A DNA stretch of 64,000 nt from Actinomycetospora sp. NBRC 106375 (GTDB lineage: Bacteria > Actinomycetota > Actinomycetes > Mycobacteriales > Pseudonocardiaceae): positions 303,037 to 367,036 of the forward strand of contig NZ_BSTS01000005.1 in assembly GCF_030269665.1 (NCBI RefSeq). Reading direction: 5' to 3'. The notes under the pieces were generated by a model. The model saw nothing but the letters and a program-made list of their open reading frames with translations, did no database searches and was not told where the DNA came from. The position numbers and the translations under genes were made by a program. Below, piece by piece: positions 47,888 to 56,674 of the stretch. Numbering within the stretch: position 1 is the stretch's first letter; every line of letters begins with the position of its first letter.

Positions 47888-49012
47888 CTAGCCGCCGGAG
47901 TGCATGACGTCGGCGGCCGCGGGGACGGTGTCGTCCTCGGGGTCGTCGAGCCAGCCCTCGGGCAGCGTGACGTGCGCCGGCGAGCCCTGCCGGCCGCGGG
48001 GCCCGTCGGCGTCGGCGGGGAAGGGGAGGTCGGGGTCGAGGCGGGCCAGCAGCTCGTCGAGGCGCTCCAGCCCGTCGATCATGCCGAGCTCGCGGCGCAG
48101 CTCCGAGCCGACCGCGAAGCCGTGCAGGTACCAGGACATGTGTTTGCGGGAGTCGCGGACGCCCTTGTGGTGGCCGTGGTGGGCGATGAGCAGCTCGACG
48201 TGCCGGCGCATCACCGCCGCGACCTCGCCGAGGGTGGGCGGCGTCGGGATCGGGCGACCGGCCAGCGCGGCCTCGAGCTCGCCGAACAGCCACGGCCGCC
48301 CGAGGCAGCCGCGCCCGACGACCACCCCGTCGCACCCGGTCTTCTCCATCATCGCGACGGCGTCCGACGCGGCGAAGATGTCGCCGTTGCCGAGCACCGG
48401 CGTCGTGGCGGGCAGCGCGTCGCGCAGCTCGGCGATGCGGTCCCAGTCGGCGTGACCCGAGTAGCGCTGCGCCGCCGTGCGCGCGTGCAGGGCCACCGAG
48501 GCCGCCCCGGCGTCGGCGGCGATCCGCCCGGCGTCGAGGAACGTCACGTGGTCGTCGTCGATCCCGACGCGCATCTTCACGGTCAGCGGCAGCCCGCCCC
48601 GCGACGCGGCCTCGACCGCGGTGCCCACGATCGACGCGAAGAGCCGCCGCTTGAAGGGCAGCGCCGCCCCGCCGCCGCGGCGCGTCACCTTGGGCACCGG
48701 GCAGCCGAAGTTGAGGTCGACGTGGTCGGCGAGGTCCTCGTCGACGATGCGGTCCACCGCGCGCCCGATGGTCACGGGGTCGACGCCGTAGAGCTGCATC
48801 GAGCGCGGCGTCTCGTCGGCGTCGAACGCGATCATCTCGGCGGTGCCGGGGTGCTTCTCCACCAGCGCTCGCGCCGTGATCATCTCGCAGACGTAGAGCC
48901 CGGCGCCCTGCTCGCGGCACAGCCGGCGGAACGCGACGTTCGTGATGCCGGCCATCGGCGCGAGCACGACAGGCGTCGGCAGCTCGAGCGGACCGATGCG
49001 CAACGCCTCCAT
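47888..49012 (-). CDS. dus: tRNA-dihydrouridine synthase
   Basis: 374 residues, FMN-dependent TIM barrel. LAPMAGITNVAFRRL at the start, LNFGCPVPKVTRRGGGAAL with the catalytic Cys, KMRVGIDDDH, HARTAAQRYSG, LGNGDIF and GVVVGRGCLGRPWLF. Reduces uridines in the tRNA D-loop. ATG after GGGGGG. Position equals Rv0823c. Divergent from the sigma factor gene. Confidence 0.96.
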   Translation of the reverse strand: MEALRIGPLELPTPVVLAPMAGITNVAFRRLCREQGAGLYVCEMITARALVEKHPGTAEMIAFDADETPRSMQLYGVDPVTIGRAVDRIVDEDLADHVDLNFGCPVPKVTRRGGGAALPFKRRLFASIVGTAVEAASRGGLPLTVKMRVGIDDDHVTFLDAGRIAADAGAASVALHARTAAQRYSGHADWDRIAELRDALPATTPVLGNGDIFAASDAVAMMEKTGCDGVVVGRGCLGRPWLFGELEAALAGRPIPTPPTLGEVAAVMRRHVELLIAHHGHHKGVRDSRKHMSWYLHGFAVGSELRRELGMIDGLERLDELLARLDPDLPFPADADGPRGRQGSPAHVTLPEGWLDDPEDDTVPAAADVMHSGG

Positions 49013-49079
49013 GACCCCCCATTGTGCGCCCCGCCGGAGAGCGGACTCGTCCGCGCCCCGGACGTGGTGGACTCCTCGC

Positions 49080-50078
49080 ATGGCCGCGCCGACCGTCGAC
49101 GAGCTCGAGGCGCTGCGGGTGCCCCTGACCGCGCACTGCTACCGGATGCTGGGCTCGGCCGCGGACACCGACGACGCCGTGCAGGAAGCCATCGTGCGGG
49201 CCTTCCGCCACCGCGAGCGCTACGACCCGGACCGGGGCGCGCTGCCGGCGTGGGTGTACCGCATCGCGACGACGGTCTGCCTCGACCTGCTGCGCGCCGC
49301 GCGGCGGCGGGCGCTGTGCGTCGATCTCGGACCGGCGGCCGTGCCCGGGGCCGACCTCGGTCTCCCGCTGCCGGCGGACCGCTTCGTCGAACCGATGCCC
49401 GACGCCCGCCTCGTGGCCCCGGCGGACCCGGCGGAGGTGACGGCGCAGCGCGAGACCGTCCGTCTCGCCTTCGTCGCCGCCCTGCAGCACCTCCCGCCAC
49501 GGCAGCGGGCGACGTTGCTCCTGCGCGACGTCCTCGCGTTCTCCGCCGCGGAGACCGCCGAGGTCCTCGGGACGACCACGGCCGCGGTCACGAGCGCCCT
49601 GCAGCGCGCCCGCGAGACGCTCGAGCGGCACCGGCCGGCACCCGGCGACCTGCTCGACGAGACCGACCCGGAGCAGCGGCGCCTGCTCGCGCGTTACGTC
49701 GACGCCTTCGAGGCGCACGACGTGGCCCGGCTGACCGACCTGCTGCGCGAGGACGCCCGCACCTCGATGCCGCCTCATCGCTGGTGGATCGAGGGCGGCG
49801 CGACGATCGCCGGTCTGGTCGGCCTCGGCGGGTGCGCGGGCGCGCGCCTCGCGCCGGTCGCGATCAGCGGTCAGCCGGGGTTCGGCCAGTACCGACCCGA
49901 CGAGAGCGGCGTGCTGCGGCCCTTCGCGCTCGTGCTGGTCGAGACCCGCGGGGACCGTGTCGCGCACATGACGACGTTCCTCGGCACCGCCGACCGCTTC
50001 GCCGCGTTCGGCCTCCCGGCGGTGCTCGGCCCGGGATTCCTCCGGGCGACCGATGAATCCGGGGCGGCGCGGACGTAG
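49080..50078 (+). CDS. ECF sigma factor with SnoaL-like C-terminal domain
   Basis: 332 residues. Sigma2 region (LTAHCYRMLGSAADTDDAVQEAIVRAFRH) and sigma4 (LQHLPPRQRATLLLRDVLAFSAAETAEVLGTTTAAVTSALQRAR), followed by a NTF2/SnoaL-like domain (about 205-325; LLARYVDAFEAHDVARLTDLL, PHRWWIEG). This is the TIGR02960/SigG-like type, in which the C-terminal domain replaces a separate anti-sigma. ATG start. The MDMPI-fold gene follows 38 nt later. Confidence 0.9.
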   Translation: MAAPTVDELEALRVPLTAHCYRMLGSAADTDDAVQEAIVRAFRHRERYDPDRGALPAWVYRIATTVCLDLLRAARRRALCVDLGPAAVPGADLGLPLPADRFVEPMPDARLVAPADPAEVTAQRETVRLAFVAALQHLPPRQRATLLLRDVLAFSAAETAEVLGTTTAAVTSALQRARETLERHRPAPGDLLDETDPEQRRLLARYVDAFEAHDVARLTDLLREDARTSMPPHRWWIEGGATIAGLVGLGGCAGARLAPVAISGQPGFGQYRPDESGVLRPFALVLVETRGDRVAHMTTFLGTADRFAAFGLPAVLGPGFLRATDESGAART

Positions 50079-50116
50079 CACCTCCCGACAGTCCGTCGTC
50101 GGAGGAGGAGAACGCC

Positions 50117-50719
50117 GTGCCGCGTCAGCTGGACCGCACCGACCCGCTCGCCCGCGAGACCGCCGCGGAGCGCGAGCGGCTCGCCGACCTCTACGCCGCG
50201 CTCGACCCCGACCAGTGGGGCGCACCGTCGCTGTGCGCGGGGTGGCGCGTCCGGGAGGTCCTCGCCCACGTCACGATGCCCTACCGCCACTCGAGCTGGC
50301 GCGTGCTGCGGGGGATCGCGGCGGCGCGCGGCGACTTCAATCGGTTCGCCGACCGGATCGCCCGGGACGACACCGCGCACCACGCCGACGCCGAGCTCCT
50401 CGCGGTGCTGCGCGAGAACGTCGACCACCCCTGGCGACCGCCGGGCGGCGGCCAGGCGGGCGCGCTGAGCCACGACGTCATCCACGGCCTCGACGTCACC
50501 GAGCCGCTGGGCCTGCCCCGGACACCCGCGGACCGCGTGCGGGAGGTGCTCGCGTCCGCGACCCCGAAGATGCTCGCCTACTTCGGTGCGGACCTGGCCG
50601 GGAAGCGGCTGGTGGCGACCGACACCGACCTGTCCCTCGGCGAGGGACCGCGGGTCGTCGAGCTGCCCGCGGTCGACCTGCTGCTGCGGGTGACCGGGCG
50701 AGCGGGCTCCGGCGCTTAG
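50117..50719 (+). CDS. Maleylpyruvate-isomerase-fold (MDMPI/DinB-like) mycothiol-dependent-type protein
   Basis: 200 residues. Four-helix DinB-like fold with LCAGWRVREVLAHVTMPYRHS near residue 38 and SHDVIHGLDVTEPLGLP near 120, the TIGR03083 pattern. Family members use mycothiol, whose synthase MshD is encoded 12 kb away; substrate unknown. GTG start after GGAGGAGGAG. Probably co-transcribed with the sigma factor. Confidence 0.88.
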   Translation: MPRQLDRTDPLARETAAERERLADLYAALDPDQWGAPSLCAGWRVREVLAHVTMPYRHSSWRVLRGIAAARGDFNRFADRIARDDTAHHADAELLAVLRENVDHPWRPPGGGQAGALSHDVIHGLDVTEPLGLPRTPADRVREVLASATPKMLAYFGADLAGKRLVATDTDLSLGEGPRVVELPAVDLLLRVTGRAGSGA

Positions 50720-52299
50720 CCGTCCAGCTTCTGCGCGCGGATCTCGTGGCCGGCGCTGGTCAGGCAGCGCCCGGTCGCGAGGTTGAACTTCCAGTTGTGG
50801 AGCGTGCAGGTCAGCACCTCGCCCTCGACGGAGCCGAACTTCGACAGGTCCGCCGACAGGTGCGGACACCGGGCCTGGACCTGCCAGCCGTCGAGCTCGA
50901 TGTCGCGGCCGTCGTCGTTCTGCGCGTCGTACCAGTTCTCCACGTAGTCCATCCGCTCCTCGGACAGACACTTGAAGAACGTGTAGAGGTACTCGTTGTA
51001 CTGGCCGACGCGCGAGGCCGCGAAGCGCACCGACAGGAACAGCGAGTTCGACCAGTCGACCTCGCCGGTCGCGACGAGAGTCGCCACGAGCGTGCCGGGC
51101 ACGGTCCAGCGGTAGCGGGCCTGCTCGCCGCCCCAGAGCCGGATCTCGCGGGCGGTGAAGTCGAACGACAGCGGGAGCACGCCCTCGTCGTCGACGCCCG
51201 GGACCTCGGCCGGCATGCCGGTGAGGTCCATGCGGACCGGGCCGCCGATGCCGTCGCACATGTGGTCGGCGCGCTTCATCAGCGGCTCGATCCACTCCTT
51301 CAGCTGGCGCAGGATGTCGGGCTGCGGCGTGGCCCACCGCGCCTTCTGCGCGTCGATCGCCGGGCGGACGCGCTCGGCGAACTCGCGCAGGTAGCGCTCC
51401 TTGTCGACGAAGATCGTCTCGACCTGGTCGTCGGGGAGCGGGTGGGTCAGGCCCTCGACGGTGCCGTGCCCGATCTCGGCGGTGGTGCCCGGCAGCAGCA
51501 GGTGCCCGCCCTCGTGGCCCAGCTCGCGCATCCGGCCGAGGAACTCCCACTGGTCCGTGAAGATCGACTCGCCTTCGACGCCCTCGTAGCCCAGGCCGTT
51601 CCACCGGAACAGGTCGTCGTCGAGGAAGCACGGCGGGCCCGCGGTCGGGAAGACGTGCGGCGCCCCGACCTCGCGGATGTAGCGCATCGCCCGGTCCTCC
51701 TGGCCGATGCGCTTGCGGCGCGCGAACTCGCGCTTGGCGGCCTTCGGCAGGTCGTAGACCATCGGCCACCAGATCGCCCCGGAGAACTGCGTGAAGTGCG
51801 CGTCGTAGGCGCCGAACTCCAGCAGCTTCGGGATGTCGAGCGGGTGCGCGTCGTTCTGGTTGACGACGCGCGCGGTGCCGTCGTCCAGCGAGAGCGCGGA
51901 GTCGCCGATGGGCCCGTCGCCGGGGCCCTTCAGCGACGTGATCATGAACCGCAGGCCGCCGTCGAGCTCCTGCGGCACACCGGTCTCGGTGCGCACGAAG
52001 TGCCGGAAGCCCAGCGCGCGCAGCTCGTTCTCGAGCTCGTCGGTGGGGTAGTCCGGCAGCAGGACCCGTGCGTCCTTGGTGACGTGGGCCCGCAGGTTGT
52101 CCGCGTCGAAGTGGTCCCGGTGCAGGTGCGACACGTAGAGGTAGTCGCAGTCACCGAGGGCGTCCCAGTCCAGCTGCGTGTTGTCGGGGAACGGGACCCA
52201 CGAGGCGAAGAACGTGGGGTTCACCCACGGGTCGCACAGCACGCTGCCGCCCGTGGTCTCGAACCGCATCCCGGCGTGCCCGACTCCGGTCACCCGCAC
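50716..52299 (-). CDS. MBL-fold hydrolase with C-terminal Rieske [2Fe-2S] domain
   Basis: 527 residues. Residues 1-300: metallo-beta-lactamase (UlaG-like) fold with YVSHLHRDHFDADNLRAH as metal site. Residues 300-420: linker domain (FAERVRPAIDAQKARW, WGGEQARYRWTVPG). C-terminus: Rieske cluster ligands C478-P-H480 and C498-T-L-H501. This is the domain pairing of CMP-N-acetylneuraminate hydroxylase-like proteins, but with the Rieske domain last. Suggests a redox-active metalloenzyme; substrate unknown. GTG start shares a 90-nt divergent promoter region with the PHP gene. Confidence 0.88.
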   Translation of the reverse strand: MRVTGVGHAGMRFETTGGSVLCDPWVNPTFFASWVPFPDNTQLDWDALGDCDYLYVSHLHRDHFDADNLRAHVTKDARVLLPDYPTDELENELRALGFRHFVRTETGVPQELDGGLRFMITSLKGPGDGPIGDSALSLDDGTARVVNQNDAHPLDIPKLLEFGAYDAHFTQFSGAIWWPMVYDLPKAAKREFARRKRIGQEDRAMRYIREVGAPHVFPTAGPPCFLDDDLFRWNGLGYEGVEGESIFTDQWEFLGRMRELGHEGGHLLLPGTTAEIGHGTVEGLTHPLPDDQVETIFVDKERYLREFAERVRPAIDAQKARWATPQPDILRQLKEWIEPLMKRADHMCDGIGGPVRMDLTGMPAEVPGVDDEGVLPLSFDFTAREIRLWGGEQARYRWTVPGTLVATLVATGEVDWSNSLFLSVRFAASRVGQYNEYLYTFFKCLSEERMDYVENWYDAQNDDGRDIELDGWQVQARCPHLSADLSKFGSVEGEVLTCTLHNWKFNLATGRCLTSAGHEIRAQKLDG

Positions 52300-52387
52300 G
52301 AGCAGACCACCTCCCAGACGTCGCTCACCGCCGATTGTCCGTGGTGGCGCGCTCCGTGGGGGCTCCGGGTGGGGTATCCCTGGGCAC

Positions 52388-53422
52388 GTGACCGCCCTTC
52401 CCGTCGACGGCGACCCGGTGGCCGCCCTGCGCGCCGTCGCCTTCTACCTCGAGCGTGAGCGTGCCGAGACCTACCGGGTGAAGGCCTACCGCTCCGCGGC
52501 GGACAAGCTGGCGGAGCTGGGGCCGGACGAGGTCGCGACGCGCGCGCGGTCCGGCACGCTGACCGACGTCAAAGGCGTCGGGAAGAAGACGGCGGCGGTC
52601 GTCACAGAGGTCCTCGACGGCGGCACCTCGGCGACGCTGACCGATCTCGAGGCCCGCCACACCGAGCCGGTCGGCGGGGGTGTCGCGATCCGGGCGGCGC
52701 TGCGCGGCGACTGCCACACCCACTCGACCTGGTCCGACGGCGGCAGCGACATCCTCGAGATGGCCCGCACCGCCCGCGACCTCGGCCACGAGTGGATGGT
52801 GCTCACCGACCACTCCGAGAACCTCACCGTCGCCAACGGCCTCACCCCCGAGCGCCGGCGCCGCCAGTTCGACGTCATCGCCGAGGTGAACGAGGAGCTC
52901 GCGCCGTTCCGCCTGCTGCGCGGCATCGAGGTGGACATCCTGGAGGACGGCGACATCGACGCCCCGGACGATCTGCTCGAGGAGCTGGACTTCGTCGTCG
53001 CCAGCGTGCACTCGAAGCTCCGCGCCCCCAGCGGGCTGATGACCGCGCGGATGGTCGCCGGCGTGTCGCACCCGCTGGTCGACGTGCTCGGGCACTGCAC
53101 GGGCCGTCTGGTCACCGGGGGGCGCGGGACCCGGCCGCCGTCGACCTTCGACGCGGAGGCGGTGTTCGACGCGTGCATCGAGAACGGGGTGGCCGTCGAG
53201 ATCAACTCCCGGCCCGAGCGCCTCGACCCCCCGCGGGATCTCCTGCGCCAGGCCCTGGCCGCCGGGTGCGAGTTCGTCGTCGACACCGACGCCCACGCCC
53301 CGGGCCAGCTCGACTGGCAGCCCTACGGCTGCGAGCGCGCCGAGGAGTGCGAGGTCCCGGCCGACCGGATCGTCAACACCCGCTCCGCCGACGCCCTCAC
53401 CGCCTGGCGTTCCCGGGGCTGA
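52388..53422 (+). CDS. PHP-domain metal-dependent phosphoesterase with HhH region (PolX-like)
   Basis: 344 residues. N-terminal DNA-polymerase-beta-like helix-hairpin-helix (AFYLERERAETYRVKAYRSAA and LTDVKGVGKKTAAVV, 10-75), then a PHP domain with metal ligands GDCHTHSTWSDG, LTDHSEN, GIEVDI, ASVHSKL, LGHCTGR and TDAHAPG. No polymerase palm is present. Likely a 3'-5' exonuclease or phosphatase in DNA repair. GTG 7 nt after TATCCC. Confidence 0.9.
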   Translation: MTALPVDGDPVAALRAVAFYLERERAETYRVKAYRSAADKLAELGPDEVATRARSGTLTDVKGVGKKTAAVVTEVLDGGTSATLTDLEARHTEPVGGGVAIRAALRGDCHTHSTWSDGGSDILEMARTARDLGHEWMVLTDHSENLTVANGLTPERRRRQFDVIAEVNEELAPFRLLRGIEVDILEDGDIDAPDDLLEELDFVVASVHSKLRAPSGLMTARMVAGVSHPLVDVLGHCTGRLVTGGRGTRPPSTFDAEAVFDACIENGVAVEINSRPERLDPPRDLLRQALAAGCEFVVDTDAHAPGQLDWQPYGCERAEECEVPADRIVNTRSADALTAWRSRG

Positions 53423-54226
53423 TCACCCGGTGACGGCGACCTCGCCGGTCTCCAGCACCGACTTGAGGTTCGACAGGATGCCGGGCCAGCCCTGCTCCAC
53501 GCCCTTGCGCATCTCGCTGTCGGGCACGAAGTCGTCGTGGGTGACGGTGAGCTTCACGGCCTGACCGGCGGGCTCGAGGTCGAAGGTGACCTTCGAGCGC
53601 TTCTCCTGCTGCAGCTCGGCGAGGCGCTCGTCGCTCCAGCCGAACATCTCGGCCATCTCCGGCTGGTAGTTGTGCCAGCTGTACGACAGGCGACGCGGCG
53701 GATCGGCCTCCAGGACCTGCTGGTCCCAGTCGTGCGGGCCGTCGCCCTCCCACATCGACCAGAGGACCTTCGACCCCGCCCGGAAGTCCGACCGCGGGCC
53801 GCCGCCGTCGAAGTAGCGGACGATGAAGGCCGGCTCGGTGAGGGCCTGCCAGAGCTTCTCGGGCGTCGTGCGGATGTAGGTCACGTAGACGAAGGCGTCG
53901 GACATCGCGGTCTCCTCGGCGTGGTCTTCCAGGGCCGTCCTGAGGTCGGCGAGGGCCTCCGCCCGCGCCCGGTCGTACCGCCGGATCCACCGGTCGGCGA
54001 CCTCGTTGATCGGCGCGGCGTTGAGGTGGTGGTGCTTCTCCCGCCCGTGCCACGAGGTGACGACGAGCCCTGCCGCCTCGAGGACGCCGAGGTGCTTGGC
54101 GACGGCCTGCCGGCTCATCTGCAGCCCCTCGCCGAGCTCGCGCAACGACTGCCCGCCCCGGGCGTGCAGGGCGTCGAGCAGCGCCCGCCGACTCGGGTCG
54201 GCGACGGCGCGGAACACCTCGTCCAT
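53423..54226 (-). CDS. ArsR-type winged-helix regulator fused to SRPBCC (AHSA1) domain
   Basis: 267 residues. HTH of ArsR type (1-95; VADPSRRALLDALHARGGQSLRELGE, SRQAVAKHLGVLEAAGLV) with no metal-binding Cys. SRPBCC/AHSA1 domain from Met108 (YVTYIRTTPEKLWQALTEP ... WPGILSNLKSVLETG). Met108 is preceded by GAGGAG, so a free SRPBCC product may also be made. ATG 54226. Two CAACC/GGTTG operator-like sites flank its -10, suggesting autoregulation. Confidence 0.9.
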   Translation of the reverse strand: MDEVFRAVADPSRRALLDALHARGGQSLRELGEGLQMSRQAVAKHLGVLEAAGLVVTSWHGREKHHHLNAAPINEVADRWIRRYDRARAEALADLRTALEDHAEETAMSDAFVYVTYIRTTPEKLWQALTEPAFIVRYFDGGGPRSDFRAGSKVLWSMWEGDGPHDWDQQVLEADPPRRLSYSWHNYQPEMAEMFGWSDERLAELQQEKRSKVTFDLEPAGQAVKLTVTHDDFVPDSEMRKGVEQGWPGILSNLKSVLETGEVAVTG

Positions 54227-54241
54227 CACCACTCCGATCAG

Positions 54242-54288
54242 GCAACCATCCGGTTGCTTGTCCGACCATAGGGAACCGTTTGGTTGCC
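54242..54288 (-). promoter_or_regulatory. Promoter and twin operators of the ArsR-SRPBCC gene
   Basis: GCAACC-ATCC-GGTTGC (54242-54257) is a perfect interrupted palindrome; GGAACC-GTTT-GGTTGCC (54272-54288) is a looser copy about 30 nt away. TATGGT (54270-54265, minus strand) between them is the -10. Confidence 0.65.
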
Positions 54289-54313
54289 TGTCAACGGGCG
54301 CCCGCGGAAGCCG

Positions 54314-54414
54314 TTTGCGGGGTGATCGCGACGCGCCTAGCGTGGTGTGTACACGGGAAAGGAGGTGGTCCAGCGTTGAAGAACGACAGGACTCGTGAGG
54401 TGTCCGTCAGCTAG
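54314..54414 (+). CDS. Micro-ORF (12 residues) with promoter and extended Shine-Dalgarno
   Basis: TTGCGG (54314-54319), 18 nt, TAGCGT (54338-54343), then AAAGGAGGTGGTCC (54358-54371), which complements the whole 3' end of 16S rRNA with one G-U pair. A TTG at 54376 opens MKNDRTREVSVS and stops at 54414. Such a strong site before so short a frame suggests a real translated peptide or a leader/ribosome decoy. No homologue is known to me. Confidence 0.45.
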
Positions 54415-54648
54415 CCGCTCGAAGGCCGTGGAATGGCCGGTCCGCGGGCACGATGATCCCGTGGCAGGGCGGCCAGCGAATCCAGGCAGGACACCAGCCC
54501 CCGGAGCCTCCGACCCCAGTCCAGTCGGGGCCCGATCCGCCCGGCACCGCCGGGACGCGACGGGAAACCGCTCCGGGGGCCTGCCTGTCTCCGGGGCTGG
54601 ATCGCCGGCCCCGGAGCGGGCGTCGGGGCGGGCGTCAGAAAGCCGGTG

Positions 54649-55185
54649 TCACCAGCGCGCGTGCGGTCGGTCGTCGACCCCGAACGAGGAGCCGTACGGC
54701 GCGTCGAAGTGCGAGCCGTAGGGGCGCTCGCCCGTCGTGGTCGGCAGCGCGGAGCCGCCGAGAGGGTCGCCCGCGAGGGGGCGGTCGTCGAACCCGCCGC
54801 CCGACGGCAGCGACCGGTCGCCGATGGAGGGGCTGCTCCAGCTGCCGGTCGAGGGGTAGGAGCTCGCCATCGGCGCGGACCCCCACTCGCTCGTCGACGC
54901 GCGGGAGGAAGCCAGGGGCTCGGGCTCGCGCGACGGCTCGCGCGTCGGCTCCGGGGGGCTGACGCGAGTCCGGCTCGGGCCGGGGCCGTGCGGGCCGGTG
55001 CCGGGCAGGCCCCCCTCGGCGACCCACTTGGCCTCCTGCGCGATGCGGTACGTCTGGCACGGCCAGCTCGCCCGGCCTCCGTCGTGGAGGCAGGCGCGGC
55101 AGAGCCGGCGCTCGTCCGGGACGTGCTCGGCGAGCACCTTGCGCCAGACGTCGGGCATCTCGGACATGACCACGGCCATCGACAT
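54649..55185 (-). CDS. Conserved hypothetical protein with CxxC...C motif
   Basis: 178 residues. N-terminal 65 residues are ordered: VWRKVLAEHVPDERRLCRACLHDGGRASWPCQTYRIAQEA, with Cys spacing CxxC-x10-C, possibly metal-binding. The remainder is Ser/Pro/Gly-rich and disordered. ATG 55185 follows GGAGAGGAGG. Similar short Cys proteins occur widely in Pseudonocardiales. The 600 nt between it and the tRNA hold no gene that I can support. Confidence 0.7.
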   Translation of the reverse strand: MSMAVVMSEMPDVWRKVLAEHVPDERRLCRACLHDGGRASWPCQTYRIAQEAKWVAEGGLPGTGPHGPGPSRTRVSPPEPTREPSREPEPLASSRASTSEWGSAPMASSYPSTGSWSSPSIGDRSLPSGGGFDDRPLAGDPLGGSALPTTTGERPYGSHFDAPYGSSFGVDDRPHARW

Positions 55186-55791
55186 GTCGGTGGCCTCCTC
55201 TCCGTGCGGTCGGGGCGGCTGGTGATCAACCGACCCGTCGGGGCCCGCGGGGACCTGCGCCGCGCGGCAGGGTCGAGGCGTCGAAAGCCGGGGAGCCGCT
55301 CGCACCCATCGCGCGGGTCGTGCCCACCGGAGGCGCGACCCGCCGGTGTTCCGTGTTTGGTACTCGTTTCTCGCCCGCAGCACGACCGTGACCTGACGGT
55401 GACGTCCGGGTACGGTCCGTCACCGGTTGGTCGGGCGCGTCGTCCCGGCGTGTCGGGTGCGGGTGACGCCGTGGCCGGCCTCGTGAGGCGCTGACCAGCG
55501 GCGATGTGTGGAGACCGCGTCCGCGGTCACCGTCGCTCACCCGTCCGGGAGCAGTCACTGAGCCGACCGGCCGCTCGGATGGAGTACGTCGCGACGGTCC
55601 ACTTCCCCTGCTCGCGAGGCGCTGAGTGGGCGGCCCGTTGCGCCGGACGGCCTACTCGTCAGGGTCTCGGCGCGCGACCTCCTGCCGGGACGCCCGCTCG
55701 CGGTTGCGCCGACACTCCGCCCGACGTGCTCACCGCAGGGCCACCTGCCGCCGACCGCGGGCATTAGGATCACCCTCGGCCGTACCGGTCG

Positions 55792-55867
55792 GGGCCTCTA
55801 GCTCAATGGGCAGAGCCGCGGACTTTTAATCCGTTGGTTGTGGGTTCGAGTCCCACGGGGCCCACCA
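55792..55867 (+). tRNA. tRNA-Lys (anticodon UUU)
   Basis: Acceptor GGGCCTC pairs with GGGGCCC; D-stem GCTC/GAGC; anticodon stem GCGGA/TCCGT around loop CTTTTAA, anticodon TTT; T-arm GTGGGTTCGAGTCCCAC; CCA encoded. 76 nt. The character of the sequence changes directly downstream, so it may be an integration site. Confidence 0.98.
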
Positions 55868-55997
55868 CGTTCCGACCAGCGACGTCACGAGTCGTTCAAG
55901 TGGAGCTGTGCATTGACAGCAGTCGGCCAACGCGCCGATCGTAGGTCGTTGCCCGAGATGGGCCTGCTCGGAGCTGGAGGGAAGAAGGCGAGCGCGC

Positions 55998-56189
55998 ATG
56001 CGCGGCAACGTCGGGGATCGGATCATTCAACACAGCAGGCGAGTCGATCAAGCTGATCGGGTCGGCACGATCGTGGAAGTGCACGGCGAGGACGGTCCGT
56101 TCCTGGTGCGCTTCGAAGGGCAGGAGCCGTGCCTGGTGTTCCCGGGCCCGGACGCCGAGATCGCCGTGGAGACCGATCGCTCGGTATGA
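55998..56189 (+). CDS. DUF1918 protein
   Basis: 63 residues. Small beta domain: VGDRIIQHSR, RVGTIVEVHGEDGPFLVRFEGQEPCLVFPGPDAEI, the DUF1918 pattern. Common in actinobacteria, function unknown. ATG start, purine-rich GAAGAAGG upstream. First gene after the tRNA. Confidence 0.85.
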   Translation: MRGNVGDRIIQHSRRVDQADRVGTIVEVHGEDGPFLVRFEGQEPCLVFPGPDAEIAVETDRSV

Positions 56190-56282
56190 GCGTCGACGGT
56201 TAGGTCTCGTTCCGTCCCGACGACTCGGCGTGGCACCCGTTGTGTGCGCGCCCGAGCTCGGGTCGAGGTCCGGGGAGATGGC

Positions 56283-56600
56283 ATGGGTCGGCGGGGGCCG
56301 GTTGCCGAGGTACCTGACCTCGCCGGCCTCACGGTCACGGCTGCCGAGGACGCGGTACTTGACGCGGGTCTGCTGCCTCGTCAGGTGTCGCACGGCTCGG
56401 ACCTCCCGTGCCCCGGCCGCCAGGACGGCACGGTCGTGTGCGGACAGCGCCCGCGTCCGCACGCGCGCATGGTCGCCGGTGGGCGGGTGTGCTTCTGGTG
56501 TGCGCCCACCGGAGATGATCCGCCCGGCGACGGTGGTGGGGGCTCTCGCCTGCCGCGAGGTCCCCGCCCCTTGTCGCCGACTGGCTCCAAGCCGTTCTGA
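56283..56600 (+). CDS. Small protein with one PASTA domain
   Basis: 105 residues. Residues 6-60 match a PASTA repeat (VAEVPDLAGLTVTAAEDAVLDAGL ... VVCGQRPRPHARMVAGGRV). The tail is Pro/Gly-rich. No signal peptide or kinase domain, so unlike Ser/Thr kinase PASTA modules it stands alone. ATG 56283 is chosen for GGGGAG 5 nt upstream; GTG 56244 is an alternative. Confidence 0.6.
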   Translation: MGRRGPVAEVPDLAGLTVTAAEDAVLDAGLLPRQVSHGSDLPCPGRQDGTVVCGQRPRPHARMVAGGRVCFWCAPTGDDPPGDGGGGSRLPRGPRPLSPTGSKPF

Positions 56601-56674
56601 TATCGGCGCGGAAGCGCCGATAACCAGCTTCTATGTCTTGTGTGGGCGGTTCCCGGTCGGGTCCCCTGGTGCGG

